22,535 bases of DNA from positions 1 to 22,535 of the forward strand of contig CAJBXX010000202.1 of assembly GCA_903959715.1 (NCBI GenBank), written 5' to 3'. The notes beneath the pieces were generated by a model. The model was not told where the DNA came from. It did no database searches and saw only the letters and a list, made by a program, of their open reading frames with translations. The stretch comes from an uncultured Alphaproteobacteria bacterium (GTDB taxonomy: Bacteria; Pseudomonadota; Alphaproteobacteria; Rickettsiales; UBA1997). This document shows positions 1 to 7,489 of this stretch, piece by piece (position 1 is the first letter of the stretch; the number at the start of each line of letters is the position of its first letter). A program made the translations under genes and the position numbers.

Positions 1-9
1 AACAAAAAA

Positions 10-36
10 GAAAAAGGTACCAGGTTACTTTTGATT
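10..36 (+). repeat. Left copy of a direct repeat flanking the 178-987 gene
   Basis: The segment begins GAAAAAGGTACCAGGT and recurs in the same orientation at 1021-1047. The first 16 bases are identical and 24 of 27 match overall. Each copy is itself a rough dyad, with AAAAGGTACC facing a degenerate complement. The two copies bracket the unrecognised gene at 178-987, about 1 kb apart. Inference: they may be ends of a small mobile unit or an intergenic repeat family. No transposase is visible between them. Confidence 0.6.
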
Positions 37-64
37 TTAGATACAAAAAATCAATCCATCGAAT

Positions 65-104
65 CCCCTCTCCCCACTTGTGGGGAGAGGGCTAGGGTGA
101 GGGG
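65..104. repeat. GC-rich palindromic intergenic repeat (REP-like)
   Basis: A perfect inverted repeat has 12-base arms CCCTCTCCCCAC (66-77) and GTGGGGAGAGGG (80-91) around a 2-base loop. It is followed by CTAGGGTGAGGGG, which partly repeats the right arm. It is far more GC-rich than its surroundings. It lies just past the 3' end of the leftward gene at 178-987. It could serve as a hairpin at that transcript's end, but the T-tract on the minus strand is weak, so a mobile REP-type repeat is the simpler reading. Confidence 0.55.
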
Positions 105-177
105 TTTTTAATTTAAAATCAAATCAAGAAATTGTTTTTTTAGATTTATATTTTGATAAAAATAGTCTTTATAAATA

Positions 178-987
178 TTACTCAGCTAGCTTTAATAATT
201 TTTTTAATTCATCAATTTCTGTCTGCTTTGAAGAGATTTTGTAAAATCTTTTATTCCAAAGATCCTGAGTTTCCGCGAAAGATATTGTTACACGATAATC
301 ATCTAATTTTTTAGCTTTAAAAAACTGAGAAAAGTGCCCCGCTATTTGGGTTACAACCAATACCAATTCTTCAATAGAGCCTTTTATCATTTCGGGAGCA
401 AAGAAGGGTCCACAATAAAAATCTCCTTCAGGAATTGGCTTAAGCATGACAAAAGAGGTGGGAGTAGGGTGGGTTCCTAATTCGCATAATCTTTCATAAT
501 GCTGATGGCGTTTTTTATTTTCAAAACCATCGCGATCATCCAATTTTATTCTTATTTCAGTAGGGCTAAATTTTCCCCCCTGTTTTCTAGTTTTTTTGTC
601 GTTTTTATTCCACTCCTTTATCAAAGCATTGTCGGTACTAAAATAATCTAGCAAAAACATCGTTTCAAGTAAACTGCGTTTTACCGAAATTGAGGCATGA
701 TAATATCCCGATAAAATCAGTTTTAATGCTGAGGCAGATTGGTTGAAGATTTGCAAACCTAGTATTTGAATGGTTTTTTGTTCATCGTTTTCAGACTCAT
801 ATTGCCCGGAAAAATAATCTATTAAATCCATTGATTTTTCGATCATGTGAATATGAAATGAAAGAATTTCGTTGGATTGAATGTGGTCAATATTTTGAGT
901 CCTTACAAGTTCTTCCGCTTTATGTAAATGATGAATTTTTGGAAAGTTATTTGTTTTTATCATAAATTTTTTATAAATATTTTCCAC
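178..987 (-). CDS. Unrecognised 269-aa protein, probably helical
   Basis: I do not recognise this protein. It is about 269 aa and soluble, with no signal peptide or clear membrane span. The middle (residues about 80-115) is a helical stretch rich in Leu, Ser and Tyr that contains RSLLETMFLLDYF. This resembles the all-helical unknown-function proteins common in accessory regions, but I cannot assign a family. A charged Lys/Arg/Asp segment follows at about 125-165. The start is GTG at 987, immediately after an in-frame TAA; an ATG at 963 (ninth codon) is an alternative, and neither has a clear ribosome binding site. The gene stands alone, with repeats on both sides and no operon partner, which suggests an accessory or transferred gene. 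Confidence 0.7.
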   Translation of the reverse strand: MENIYKKFMIKTNNFPKIHHLHKAEELVRTQNIDHIQSNEILSFHIHMIEKSMDLIDYFSGQYESENDEQKTIQILGLQIFNQSASALKLILSGYYHASISVKRSLLETMFLLDYFSTDNALIKEWNKNDKKTRKQGGKFSPTEIRIKLDDRDGFENKKRHQHYERLCELGTHPTPTSFVMLKPIPEGDFYCGPFFAPEMIKGSIEELVLVVTQIAGHFSQFFKAKKLDDYRVTISFAETQDLWNKRFYKISSKQTEIDELKKLLKLAE

Positions 988-1020
988 TTAATCAAACGCT
1001 TTCAATGATAGCGGGGAGAG

Positions 1021-1047
1021 GAAAAAGGTACCAGGTAACTCTTAATT
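1021..1047 (+). repeat. Right copy of the direct repeat flanking the 178-987 gene
   Basis: This is the partner of 10-36: 16 identical leading bases and 24 of 27 overall. It lies 33 bases upstream of the GTG start of the 178-987 gene and runs directly into the hairpin at 1046-1075, where the palindromic repeat field begins. Confidence 0.6.
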
Positions 1048-1232
1048 CTTAGCGAAACTTTGGTCTCGCTAAGAAAAATTACTAAGACTGTACTCGCCTT
1101 CGGCGAGTAAAGTTTTTTTGGACAGGGTGAGATGGCGTTCATAAATTTTTTTTTCAAAAAATTTATTCTCTTGCAATTTTTATATTTTTCTAAGCGAAAC
1201 TTTGGTTTCGCTAAGAAAAATTATTGCAATTG

Positions 1233-1260
1233 TACTCGCCTTCGGCGAGTTGCAGATCGC
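1233..1260 (+). repeat. 28-bp exact repeat, copy 1 (partner 1618-1645)
   Basis: The 28 bases are identical to 1618-1645. Each copy contains the perfect hairpin ACTCGCC-TTC-GGCGAGT followed by TGCAGATCGC. A shorter copy, the hairpin alone, lies at 1092-1108. The flanks differ, so the element moves or recombines as a unit of about this size. Confidence 0.85.
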
Positions 1261-1381
1261 AATATTTTTGTAAACTCGCAAGCTCGTTAACAAAAATTAT
1301 TGCTTCTGTGATTCGCAAATCCTATAAGCAGATTTGCTCACCCTAACGGGCGCTATCGCTTCCTTCGGTCGCTTTCGCGTC

Positions 1382-1419
1382 CAATTTATTAAAAAACGAA
1401 TTCGTTTTTTAATAAATTG
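1382..1419. repeat. Perfect 38-bp palindrome without spacer
   Basis: The left half CAATTTATTAAAAAACGAA (1382-1400) is the exact reverse complement of 1401-1419, with no loop. The centre is GAATTC. It sits between the first GC-rich hairpins and the first 59-bp repeat. It could extrude as a cruciform, bind a dimeric protein, or be the junction of two inverted element copies. Confidence 0.9.
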
Positions 1420-1420
1420 T

Positions 1421-1479
1421 CGAACTCACGAACCGTGAGTAACGAACTCACACTGTTCGCAATGCGGACAGGGTGAGAT
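1421..1479 (+). repeat. 59-bp exact direct repeat, copy 1
   Basis: It is identical over 59 bases to 1559-1617. It begins with the hairpin-forming CGAACTCACGAACCGTGAG, then a second CGAACTCAC, and ends with GGACAGGGTGAGAT. That end matches the 3' acceptor/T-arm end of the adjacent tRNA-Ser gene. The first 34 bases recur at 1706-1739. Confidence 0.9.
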
Positions 1480-1558
1480 GGCGTTCGCTTCGCTCACTTG
1501 AAATCTTCAAGATTTTTCTAGATTCACTTCGTTCATCAAGAAAAATTACTAAGATTTT

Positions 1559-1617
1559 CGAACTCACGAACCGTGAGTAACGAACTCACACTGTTCGCAA
1601 TGCGGACAGGGTGAGAT
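1559..1617 (+). repeat. 59-bp exact direct repeat, copy 2
   Basis: It is identical to 1421-1479. Here the unit is followed directly by the 28-bp repeat at 1618-1645, whereas copy 1 is followed by GGCGTTCGCTTCGCTCAC. The repeat types therefore join in more than one order. Confidence 0.9.
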
Positions 1618-1645
1618 TACTCGCCTTCGGCGAGTTGCAGATCGC
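1618..1645 (+). repeat. 28-bp exact repeat, copy 2 (partner 1233-1260)
   Basis: It is an exact copy of 1233-1260, abutting the end of the second 59-bp repeat with no spacer. Confidence 0.85.
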
Positions 1646-1705
1646 CTAATTTTCTAATTCGCCATCGTTAAAACTCTGGCTCATAAGAAAATTAACGGCT
1701 CCTGT

Positions 1706-1739
1706 CGAACTCACGAACCGTGAGTAACGAACTCACACT
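1706..1739 (+). repeat. Partial third copy (34 bp) of the 59-bp repeat
   Basis: It matches the first 34 bases of the units at 1421 and 1559 and then diverges into the tRNA-Ser terminator at 1745. The missing second half (ending GGACAGGGTGAGAT) reappears at 1787-1800, inside the real tRNA gene. The terminator therefore sits where the rest of the unit would be expected. Confidence 0.85.
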
Positions 1740-1744
1740 TTCCA

Positions 1745-1785
1745 CCAATAAAAAAAGCCAGCTTTTGGCTGGCTTTTTTTATTGG
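1745..1785 (-). terminator. Intrinsic terminator of tRNA-Ser, overlapping its CCA
   Basis: A perfect inverted repeat has 18-base arms, CCAATAAAAAAAGCCAGC (1745-1762) and its reverse complement (1768-1785), around a 5-base loop. The core is a 7-bp GC-rich stem with T7 on the 3' side in either direction, so it can terminate both strands. On the minus strand the outer stem begins within the encoded CCA of the tRNA (1783-1785). Full pairing of the hairpin and release of the mature 3' end therefore use the same bases. Confidence 0.9.
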
Positions 1786-1870
1786 CGGACAGGGTGAGAT
1801 TCGAACTCACGGTACATTGCTGCACGGCAGTTTTCAAGACTGCTGCCTTAAACCGCTCGGCCACCTGTCC
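1783..1870 (-). tRNA. tRNA-Ser, anticodon UGA
   Basis: The minus strand folds as a class II tRNA. The acceptor arm GGACAGG (from 1870) pairs with CCTGTCC, followed by discriminator G (1786) and a genome-encoded CCA (1783-1785). The anticodon stem GCAGT/ACTGC holds the loop CTTGAAA, with the TGA anticodon at 1834-1836, which reads UCA-type serine codons. A long variable arm, typical of serine tRNAs, precedes the T arm GTGAG-TTCGAAT-CTCAC. A strong intrinsic terminator follows at once. The acceptor/T-arm end is repeated in fragments downstream, as would be expected of a tRNA used as an integration or duplication site. Confidence 0.95.
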
Positions 1871-2118
1871 ATATAGAAAATGTTGTATTAGTTAGAATTA
1901 ACCATTTTTTTGGAAGAAATCTGAATTAAAGATAATTTTCTAAAATTATTTCGCAAGGTGAAATTTATAAAAATAAATCTTTTATAATCAAAATTAGCAA
2001 TGAAAAATTATTTTTTCTTAACTTAAATAATTAATTTTGAAATAAAAAAATATTTATGAAGAAAATAAAAACTTTTTATTCTGAATTATTATAAATGATT
2101 AAAAGTAGTTGATGGTGA

Positions 2119-2874
2119 TTATATTCTAACTGCAAGATTTTGTGATTTTAAATATTGTTTTGCTTCTTGAACCGAATGAGTTTTGAAGTGAAAAATTGAC
2201 GCCGCTAAAACTGCCGAGGCACCAGATTTCAAGCCACTCGCAAGATGTTCTAAAGTGCCGACTCCACCCGAGGCAATTAATGGAATATTGATGATTGAAG
2301 AAATTTTTTTGATTAAATCTAAATCATATCCCGACTTAGTACCATCTCGGTCCATCGAGGTTAATAAAATTTCTCCAGCGCCTAATTTTTGGGCTTCGAT
2401 TGCCCAATTTACGGCGTCAAGACCGGTTGCCATTGAGCCACCGCGCGTAAAAACTTCGTAATTTCCTGCCGAATTTTTTTTGACATCGATCGCGACAACA
2501 ACGCATTGTGCACCGAATTTGCGTGAAGCATCGGTAATTAATTGTGGATTTGCGATCGCCGATGAATTTATCGAAACCTTGTCGGCTCCGCATTTTAAAA
2601 GGGTCGAGAAGTCTTCAATTTTATTAACTCCGCCACCGACCGTGAAAGGAATAAAACATTTTTCGGCAACTTTTTTAACCATTTCAAACATGGTTGAGCG
2701 ATTTTCTTTTGAAGCGTTGATGTCGAGAAAACATAGCTCATCGGCTCCGGCTTGATAATAAAATTGGGCTTGGGAAATTGGGTCGCCGGCATCCGCCAGA
2801 TTTTCAAAATTTATACCTTTAACAACTCTTCCATCTTTAACATCGAGGCAAGGAATTATGCGATATTTCAACAT
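2119..2874 (-). CDS. hisF: Imidazole glycerol phosphate synthase, cyclase subunit HisF
   Basis: HisF is the cyclase half of the HisF-HisH complex in histidine synthesis. It uses ammonia from HisH to convert PRFAR to imidazole glycerol phosphate and AICAR, in the cytoplasm. The 251-aa length is normal for this (beta/alpha)8 barrel. Both catalytic aspartates are present: Asp11 in [10 protein letters not shown] and Asp130 in VVVAIDVKK. Phosphate-binding segments TVGGGV (about 78-83), [13 protein letters not shown] (about 172-184) and ASGGVG also match. The ATG overlaps the stop of the cytochrome b561 gene (TAATG), suggesting translational coupling. hisH and hisA are not adjacent, and hisB lies 10 kb away, so the his genes are dispersed. 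About 250 AT-rich bases with no recognisable gene separate it from tRNA-Ser. Confidence 0.97.
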   Translation of the reverse strand: MLKYRIIPCLDVKDGRVVKGINFENLADAGDPISQAQFYYQAGADELCFLDINASKENRSTMFEMVKKVAEKCFIPFTVGGGVNKIEDFSTLLKCGADKVSINSSAIANPQLITDASRKFGAQCVVVAIDVKKNSAGNYEVFTRGGSMATGLDAVNWAIEAQKLGAGEILLTSMDRDGTKSGYDLDLIKKISSIINIPLIASGGVGTLEHLASGLKSGASAVLAASIFHFKTHSVQEAKQYLKSQNLAVRI

Positions 2875-3398
2875 TACATCATCCTATTTAAAACATCATT
2901 TCCTGGTTTGTCAAAAAAACGATGGCGAATTACGGCAAGAATATGAATCACGATTAAGCCTAGAAGCGTAAAGGCGGAAAGCTCATGGGCTTCTGAAAAA
3001 AATCCGGCAATTTTAAAATTTGCTTCAAAAAAATTCGGCAATTCGATGGCAAAAAGTTTAACCGGATAGCCCGCAAAGCTTGACATTAAATAGCCCGAAA
3101 GTGGCGTTGTAATCATTAAAAAATATAAAACAAAATGACCAAATTTTGCCAATTTTTTTTCAAGAGCGGAAATAGCGAAGGGTAGGGCTGGTGTGCGAGT
3201 TAAAAGGCGATTTGTAATGCGTAAAAAAACTAAAATTAAAACTACGACACCGAGAGATTTGTGAAGATTATAAACGACAAGACGATTGGCGGAATCTTCG
3301 TCAAGAAAATCGCTCATATAAATTCCAAGCCCAAGTAAAAAAATTATTAAAAGTGCCATGACCCAATGAAGGATGCGAGAAGTTAAAGCGTATTTCAT
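2874..3398 (-). CDS. Cytochrome b561 family membrane protein
   Basis: This is a small inner-membrane di-heme b-type cytochrome of the bacterial CybB/b561 type. Family members shuttle electrons between quinol and partners such as superoxide. The 174 residues form four hydrophobic helices, at roughly 9-29, 45-64, 85-108 and 138-158. Candidate heme-ligand histidines fall within helices at His11 (RILHW), His46 (YNLHKSLG), His88 (KFGHF), His138 (EAHELSAF) and His152/His159, in the order expected for the family. It lies 21 bases after infB and overlaps hisF by one base, so it is probably co-transcribed with both. Its electron partner cannot be told from the context; a role in superoxide handling would be inference from the family. 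Confidence 0.88.
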   Translation of the reverse strand: MKYALTSRILHWVMALLIIFLLGLGIYMSDFLDEDSANRLVVYNLHKSLGVVVLILVFLRITNRLLTRTPALPFAISALEKKLAKFGHFVLYFLMITTPLSGYLMSSFAGYPVKLFAIELPNFFEANFKIAGFFSEAHELSAFTLLGLIVIHILAVIRHRFFDKPGNDVLNRMM

Positions 3399-3419
3399 AG
3401 TGTTTAGTTTAGGTTTAAA

Positions 3420-5999
3420 TTATATTGTTCTTTTTTGTTCTACGATTTCATAGCATTCAATTATATCTTTTTCTTTGAGATCTTCAAAATTTTCAAAAGC
3501 GATACCGCATTCAAAGCCGTTCTTGACTTCTTTGGCATCTTCTTTGAAGCGTTTTAAAGTTTTCAAAGTGCCGTCATGAATAACGACATTATCACGCAAT
3601 AAACGAGCCTTGCCATTTCTTTTGATTAAGCCGTCAATCACGAAGCAACCCGCCACTTTGCCGGCGTTGGTGATTTTGAAAATTTGACGAATTTCGGCTT
3701 GACCGAGATATTCTTCATTTTTAAGTGGAGTTAATAATCCGGAAAGTAAGAGTTTCAAATCATCGACTAAATTATAAATGATTGAATAGTAGCGAATTTC
3801 CACGGCTTTGGCGGTGGCGAGCTCTTTGGCGGAAAGATTGGCACGAACATTGAAGCCAATGATTATCGCTCCCGAAGCGGTAGCAAGACTAACATCGCTT
3901 TCGCTAATTCCACCAGTTGCGGAATGAATAATTTTAATGGCAACTTCGTCGGTGCTAAGTTTGGAAATCGTGCCGGCGATTGCTTCAACCGAGCCATGAA
4001 CATCACCTTTGATGATAATATTTAAATATTTTAATTTGCCTTTTCCGGATTCTCTGAAAATGTCAGAAATTGATTTGGCAGAATTTTTTAAAGCTTTTAA
4101 TTCTTTTTCTTTGCGTAAACGATAAGAAATAATTTCGCGAGCTTGTCGTTCTTCATCGACTTCAACGAATTTATCGCCAGCATTCGGAGCGCTGTCGAGA
4201 CCTAGAACCTCAACGGGAACTGAAGGTGTGGCAGTTTTTATATGTTTGCCATTATCATCATTCATTTTGCGAACTTTGCCGTAAGAAGTGCCGACGACGA
4301 CAAGGTCGCCAACATCTAAAGTGCCTTTTTGCACTAACATTGTGGCGACGACTCCACGGGCTGGATCAACTCGTGATTCAATAACGACACCACTTGATTT
4401 GCCACGATATGGAGCTTTAAGCTCAAGAAATTCGGCTTGTAGTAAAATCGCTTCTTCGAGTTTATCGAGATTGGTTTTAGCTTTGGCGGAAACCGAAATA
4501 AACATTACATCGCCACCTAAATCTTCGGAAATAATTTGATGACTTAAAAGTTCATTTTTTACGATTTGTGGATTTGCCCCCGGTTTATCGATTTTATTGA
4601 CCGCGACGATGATTGGAACATTTGCCGCTTTGGCATGATTAATGGCTTCAATTGTTTGTTCTTTAACGCCATCATCGGCTGCGACTACGAGAACGACGAT
4701 GTCGGTCACATTTGCTCCGCGTGAACGCATTTCGGTAAAGGCTTCGTGCCCTGGAGTATCGAGGAATGTAATAAATTTATGATCCTTGGTTTGAATGCGT
4801 GAAGCGCCGATATGTTGAGTAATACCACCATGCTCGCCCGAAGCTACATCTGTGGTGCGAAGCGCGTCAAGCAATGAAGTTTTACCGTGATCGACATGCC
4901 CCATGATTGTTACGACAGGAGCGCGAGGCAATAATTCGAGATCTTCGCCAGCGATATTTTCTAAAACATTTTCAACATCGGAATGCGAAACCCTTTTGCT
5001 GGTATGTCCAAATTCATTGACAATAATTTCGGCAGTTTCGGTATCTATCGCTTGATTGCTGGTCACCACCATGCCCATAGTAAATAATTTTTTGACAACA
5101 TCTCCCGCCTTCTCTGACATGCGTTCTGCGAGTTCGGAAACCGTAATTAATTCTGGTAAATTAACTTCGCGGGCAACTTTTTTATATTCTTTTGGTTCTT
5201 CTTTTATGTGGATTTTATGTTTTTTGCGACGCGAAAAACCGAAATCATCATCGCCATCTTCCGAATTAATGATGTAAGTAAGTTTTCGAGAATTAAATTT
5301 TTGCTCTTTAACATCTTTAATATTTGGTTTTTTGCGCGCCTCTTCTTCTTGAAAAACTTTGGTTTGGGTATTTTGAAAAAAAGGTTTTTTGAATTTTTTC
5401 TTGTCGCTTTCTGCTTTATCTTTTTCGATTTGTTCTTTTTCTTTTTTACGCTTTTCTTCAAGCAATTTTTCTCGCTCTTCCTTTTGTTTATTAGCGATTT
5501 GAAGACTTTGCTTGATTTTATTGCGTACATCAAAACCGTCAAGTTTTTCATCGGAAGTTGTCATTGAAGAATTAATTTTTACTTCTTCGACGGGCAATTT
5601 TTTTTCATGTAAAATTTCTTCTTGCGGAATTTCTTCGATAATGTTTTCTTCAGGTAAAGATTCTGGTTTTTCTTGATTTTTAGTTTCGTTTTGACGATTT
5701 TCTTTAGTAATTTTGCTTAAAATTTCGTGAGTTTTTATGTCGCTTTCAGAAAATTTTGAAGAATCCTTTGAAATGGCTTGCATTCTGGCTTCAAGCTCAT
5801 TTTTGTTTAAATCTTTTGAATTTAATTTTAACGAATCTTTTTGTGGATTTTTTCGACCCTTGATAGTTACTTGAACCGAATTAGAAGTTTTTTTATTGCT
5901 TGAGTTATTGGATGTGGTGTTGGAATTATTTATAACCGAAGGCGACAGCTTTAGAGTAAGCTTTGAGCGGGTTGGATTATTGTTATTTTTATCGGTCAT
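3420..5999 (-). CDS. infB: Translation initiation factor IF-2
   Basis: IF-2 is the GTPase that delivers initiator fMet-tRNA to the 30S subunit and promotes 70S joining. At 859 aa it has the usual layout. Residues 1-280 are a low-complexity, Lys/Glu/Asn-rich N-terminal region with a likely coiled coil at 165-200. The IF2_N-type segment lies at about 281-335. The G domain has G1 GHVDHGKT (367-374), G3 DTPGHEAF (414-421) and G4 NKID (468-471), and is followed by domains II-IV. It follows nusA by 40 bases, the widely conserved nusA-infB order. A 9-bp AT hairpin (6029-6048) spans the nusA stop but has no T-tract, so read-through is likely. No clear Shine-Dalgarno precedes the ATG. Confidence 0.98.
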   Translation of the reverse strand: MTDKNNNNPTRSKLTLKLSPSVINNSNTTSNNSSNKKTSNSVQVTIKGRKNPQKDSLKLNSKDLNKNELEARMQAISKDSSKFSESDIKTHEILSKITKENRQNETKNQEKPESLPEENIIEEIPQEEILHEKKLPVEEVKINSSMTTSDEKLDGFDVRNKIKQSLQIANKQKEEREKLLEEKRKKEKEQIEKDKAESDKKKFKKPFFQNTQTKVFQEEEARKKPNIKDVKEQKFNSRKLTYIINSEDGDDDFGFSRRKKHKIHIKEEPKEYKKVAREVNLPELITVSELAERMSEKAGDVVKKLFTMGMVVTSNQAIDTETAEIIVNEFGHTSKRVSHSDVENVLENIAGEDLELLPRAPVVTIMGHVDHGKTSLLDALRTTDVASGEHGGITQHIGASRIQTKDHKFITFLDTPGHEAFTEMRSRGANVTDIVVLVVAADDGVKEQTIEAINHAKAANVPIIVAVNKIDKPGANPQIVKNELLSHQIISEDLGGDVMFISVSAKAKTNLDKLEEAILLQAEFLELKAPYRGKSSGVVIESRVDPARGVVATMLVQKGTLDVGDLVVVGTSYGKVRKMNDDNGKHIKTATPSVPVEVLGLDSAPNAGDKFVEVDEERQAREIISYRLRKEKELKALKNSAKSISDIFRESGKGKLKYLNIIIKGDVHGSVEAIAGTISKLSTDEVAIKIIHSATGGISESDVSLATASGAIIIGFNVRANLSAKELATAKAVEIRYYSIIYNLVDDLKLLLSGLLTPLKNEEYLGQAEIRQIFKITNAGKVAGCFVIDGLIKRNGKARLLRDNVVIHDGTLKTLKRFKEDAKEVKNGFECGIAFENFEDLKEKDIIECYEIVEQKRTI

Positions 6000-6039
6000 T
6001 ATTAAAAAATTAAATTTTTAGTTAGTATAATTCATAAAA

Positions 6040-7326
6040 TTATGAATTTTTTTGTAAATATTCTTCTGCACGGCGTTTAATTTCTTTGGCAATATCTTCA
6101 TCAAAACCTTGAATTGAAGAAATGTCAGAAATATCAGCGTCAACAATTGACTCAACATTCAAGAAACCTTCAGAAGCAAGTAAACTAGCGATCATATCTT
6201 CAACATCAAGAGCTTCAATGAATAATTTAGAAGCTTGATTGAATTCTGCTGTTCTGCGAGCTGATTCTTGGTCGTCGGTCATCACATCAATTTTAAAACC
6301 AACTAATTTTGAAGCCAATTTAACATTTTGTCCACCGCGTCCGATTGCAAGGCTAAGTTGATCTTCGGCGACAACAACTTCGATTAAATTATTTTCTTCA
6401 TCGACTACGACTTTACTAACTTTGGCAGGCGTTAAAGAGCTAATCACGAGTTCAGCGATATTTGGAGACCATTTGATGATATCAATTTTTTCGCCACGCA
6501 ATTCAGAGCTCACCGATTGGACTCTGCTTCCGCGAATGCCAATGAAAGAGCCGATAATATCGATGTCATCGCGACGAGAATAAATGGCGATTTTAGCACG
6601 AGAGCCAGCGTCGCGAGCGACCGCCTTGACTTCAATATTGCCGTCATTTAACTCCGGAACCTCTTGTTCAAAAAGCTTGACCAAAAATTGTGGGTGAGTT
6701 CGTGATAAAAATATTTGAGCACCAAAAGATTCTTTGCGAACATCTTCGATGTAGCAACGAATGCGGTCGCCAACGCGGAAATTCTCGCGAGCGATCAAGC
6801 CACTTTCGTGAATTACTGCTTCAAAACCATCGACATCCATGACGATATTTTTCAAGCCAACTTTTTTGACCGAAGCACTCACGACATCGCCGATGCGATT
6901 TTTAAATTCATTATATTCTTTATTTTTTTCGGCTTCTTTGACTTTACGAATTATTTCGTTGCGGGCAACTTGGGCAACGACGCGATTGAGATCAATTGGT
7001 GGAAGTTCTTGAATCACATGCTCTCCAATTTCAGCGTCAGGATTATCTTTTTTGGCAATTTTAATAGTGATTTTGCTTCTAACATCAAAATCTTCAATAT
7101 CATTATCAACAATTTGTAGTTTGTTATAAAGTTTAATTTGCCCACTTTTTTTGTCGATTCGGCATTCAATATCAAGGTTACCGCCGTATTTTTTCTTGGC
7201 AGCCAGCTTGATTCCTTCTTCCATTGCTTCAACAACCTCTTGAAGAGTGATACCTTTTTCATGCGCAATATTTTCGGCAACCAGCAATATTTCTTTGTTG
7301 CCCATGATAGTTAGATTACTTGCCAT
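6040..7326 (-). CDS. nusA: Transcription termination/antitermination factor NusA
   Basis: NusA binds RNA polymerase and modulates pausing, intrinsic termination and antitermination. The 428 aa contain the N-terminal polymerase-binding domain (1-130), an S1 domain (about 146-211) and two KH domains with GIRGSRV (263-269) and AIGRGGQNV (327-335). One C-terminal acidic helix-hairpin-helix segment (about 365-425) follows. The E. coli protein has 495 aa and two such repeats, so the C terminus is short here. The start at 7326 could instead be Met8 (7305); neither has a visible Shine-Dalgarno. rimP, the usual upstream neighbour, is absent, as is the small ylxR gene often found before infB. A possible promoter lies at 7450-7478. 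Confidence 0.97.
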   Translation of the reverse strand: MASNLTIMGNKEILLVAENIAHEKGITLQEVVEAMEEGIKLAAKKKYGGNLDIECRIDKKSGQIKLYNKLQIVDNDIEDFDVRSKITIKIAKKDNPDAEIGEHVIQELPPIDLNRVVAQVARNEIIRKVKEAEKNKEYNEFKNRIGDVVSASVKKVGLKNIVMDVDGFEAVIHESGLIARENFRVGDRIRCYIEDVRKESFGAQIFLSRTHPQFLVKLFEQEVPELNDGNIEVKAVARDAGSRAKIAIYSRRDDIDIIGSFIGIRGSRVQSVSSELRGEKIDIIKWSPNIAELVISSLTPAKVSKVVVDEENNLIEVVVAEDQLSLAIGRGGQNVKLASKLVGFKIDVMTDDQESARRTAEFNQASKLFIEALDVEDMIASLLASEGFLNVESIVDADISDISSIQGFDEDIAKEIKRRAEEYLQKNS

Positions 7327-7449
7327 AATTTATTAGTTTAATTAAATTAAAATTAATTGTTGATTTAAAATGAAACTTTAAGCCTATATGAGATGAGATT
7401 TCATAATAATAAAAATATCAAAATTTAAATCAAGAACTTTAAAACAATA

Positions 7450-7478
7450 ATTGTATTTTTTAATATTGCATTGACCAA
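7450..7478 (-). promoter_or_regulatory. Possible sigma70 promoter for nusA-infB
   Basis: On the minus strand TTGGTC (7478-7473) and TACAAT (7455-7450) are separated by 17 bases. The -10 matches the consensus at 5 of 6 positions and the -35 at 3 of 6. It lies in the 163-base gap between msrA and nusA. The -35 overlaps an imperfect dyad, TTGACC-AA-GATCAA (7471-7484), which could be an operator or chance. The 5' leader would be about 115 bases. Confidence 0.35.
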
Positions 7479-7489
7479 GATCAAGAATA

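Larger units (their letters stand above)
1046..1744. repeat. Field of short palindromic repeats, no coding potential seen
   Basis: About 700 bases carry no credible gene and are built almost wholly from hairpin-forming repeats. (a) A stem TTCTTAGCGAAAC / GTCTCGCTAAGAA lies at 1046-1075, with a variant at 1190-1216. (b) ACTCGCC-TTC-GGCGAGT occurs at 1092-1108, 1234-1250 and 1619-1635. (c) A long exact direct repeat contains the hairpin ACTCACG-AAC-CGTGAGT. (d) GGACAGGGTGAGAT occurs at 1120-1133, 1466-1479 and 1604-1617. (e) AAATCTT-C-AAGATTT lies at 1501-1515. (f) ATAAATTTTTT / AAAAAATTTAT lies at 1141-1166. (g) A long perfect palindrome lies at 1382-1419. The pieces are shuffled in different orders, like nested or recombined palindromic elements. 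Confidence 0.8.

Noticed and set aside
1046..1744. Possible CRISPR array
   Set aside because: Repeats differ in type and length, spacing is irregular, the intervals between them are themselves repeats, and no cas gene is present.
1871..2118. Small gene or RNA between tRNA-Ser and hisF
   Set aside because: It is very AT-rich with only short frames and one weak AT hairpin near 2064-2082; nothing is supportable.
5204..5567. Overlapping Lys-rich and Phe-rich ORFs inside infB
   Set aside because: They are low-complexity shadows of the charged N-terminal region of IF-2 in other frames.
6029..6048. Terminator between nusA and infB
   Set aside because: The 9-bp stem is AT-only and lacks a T-tract on the minus strand; it overlaps the nusA stop codon.
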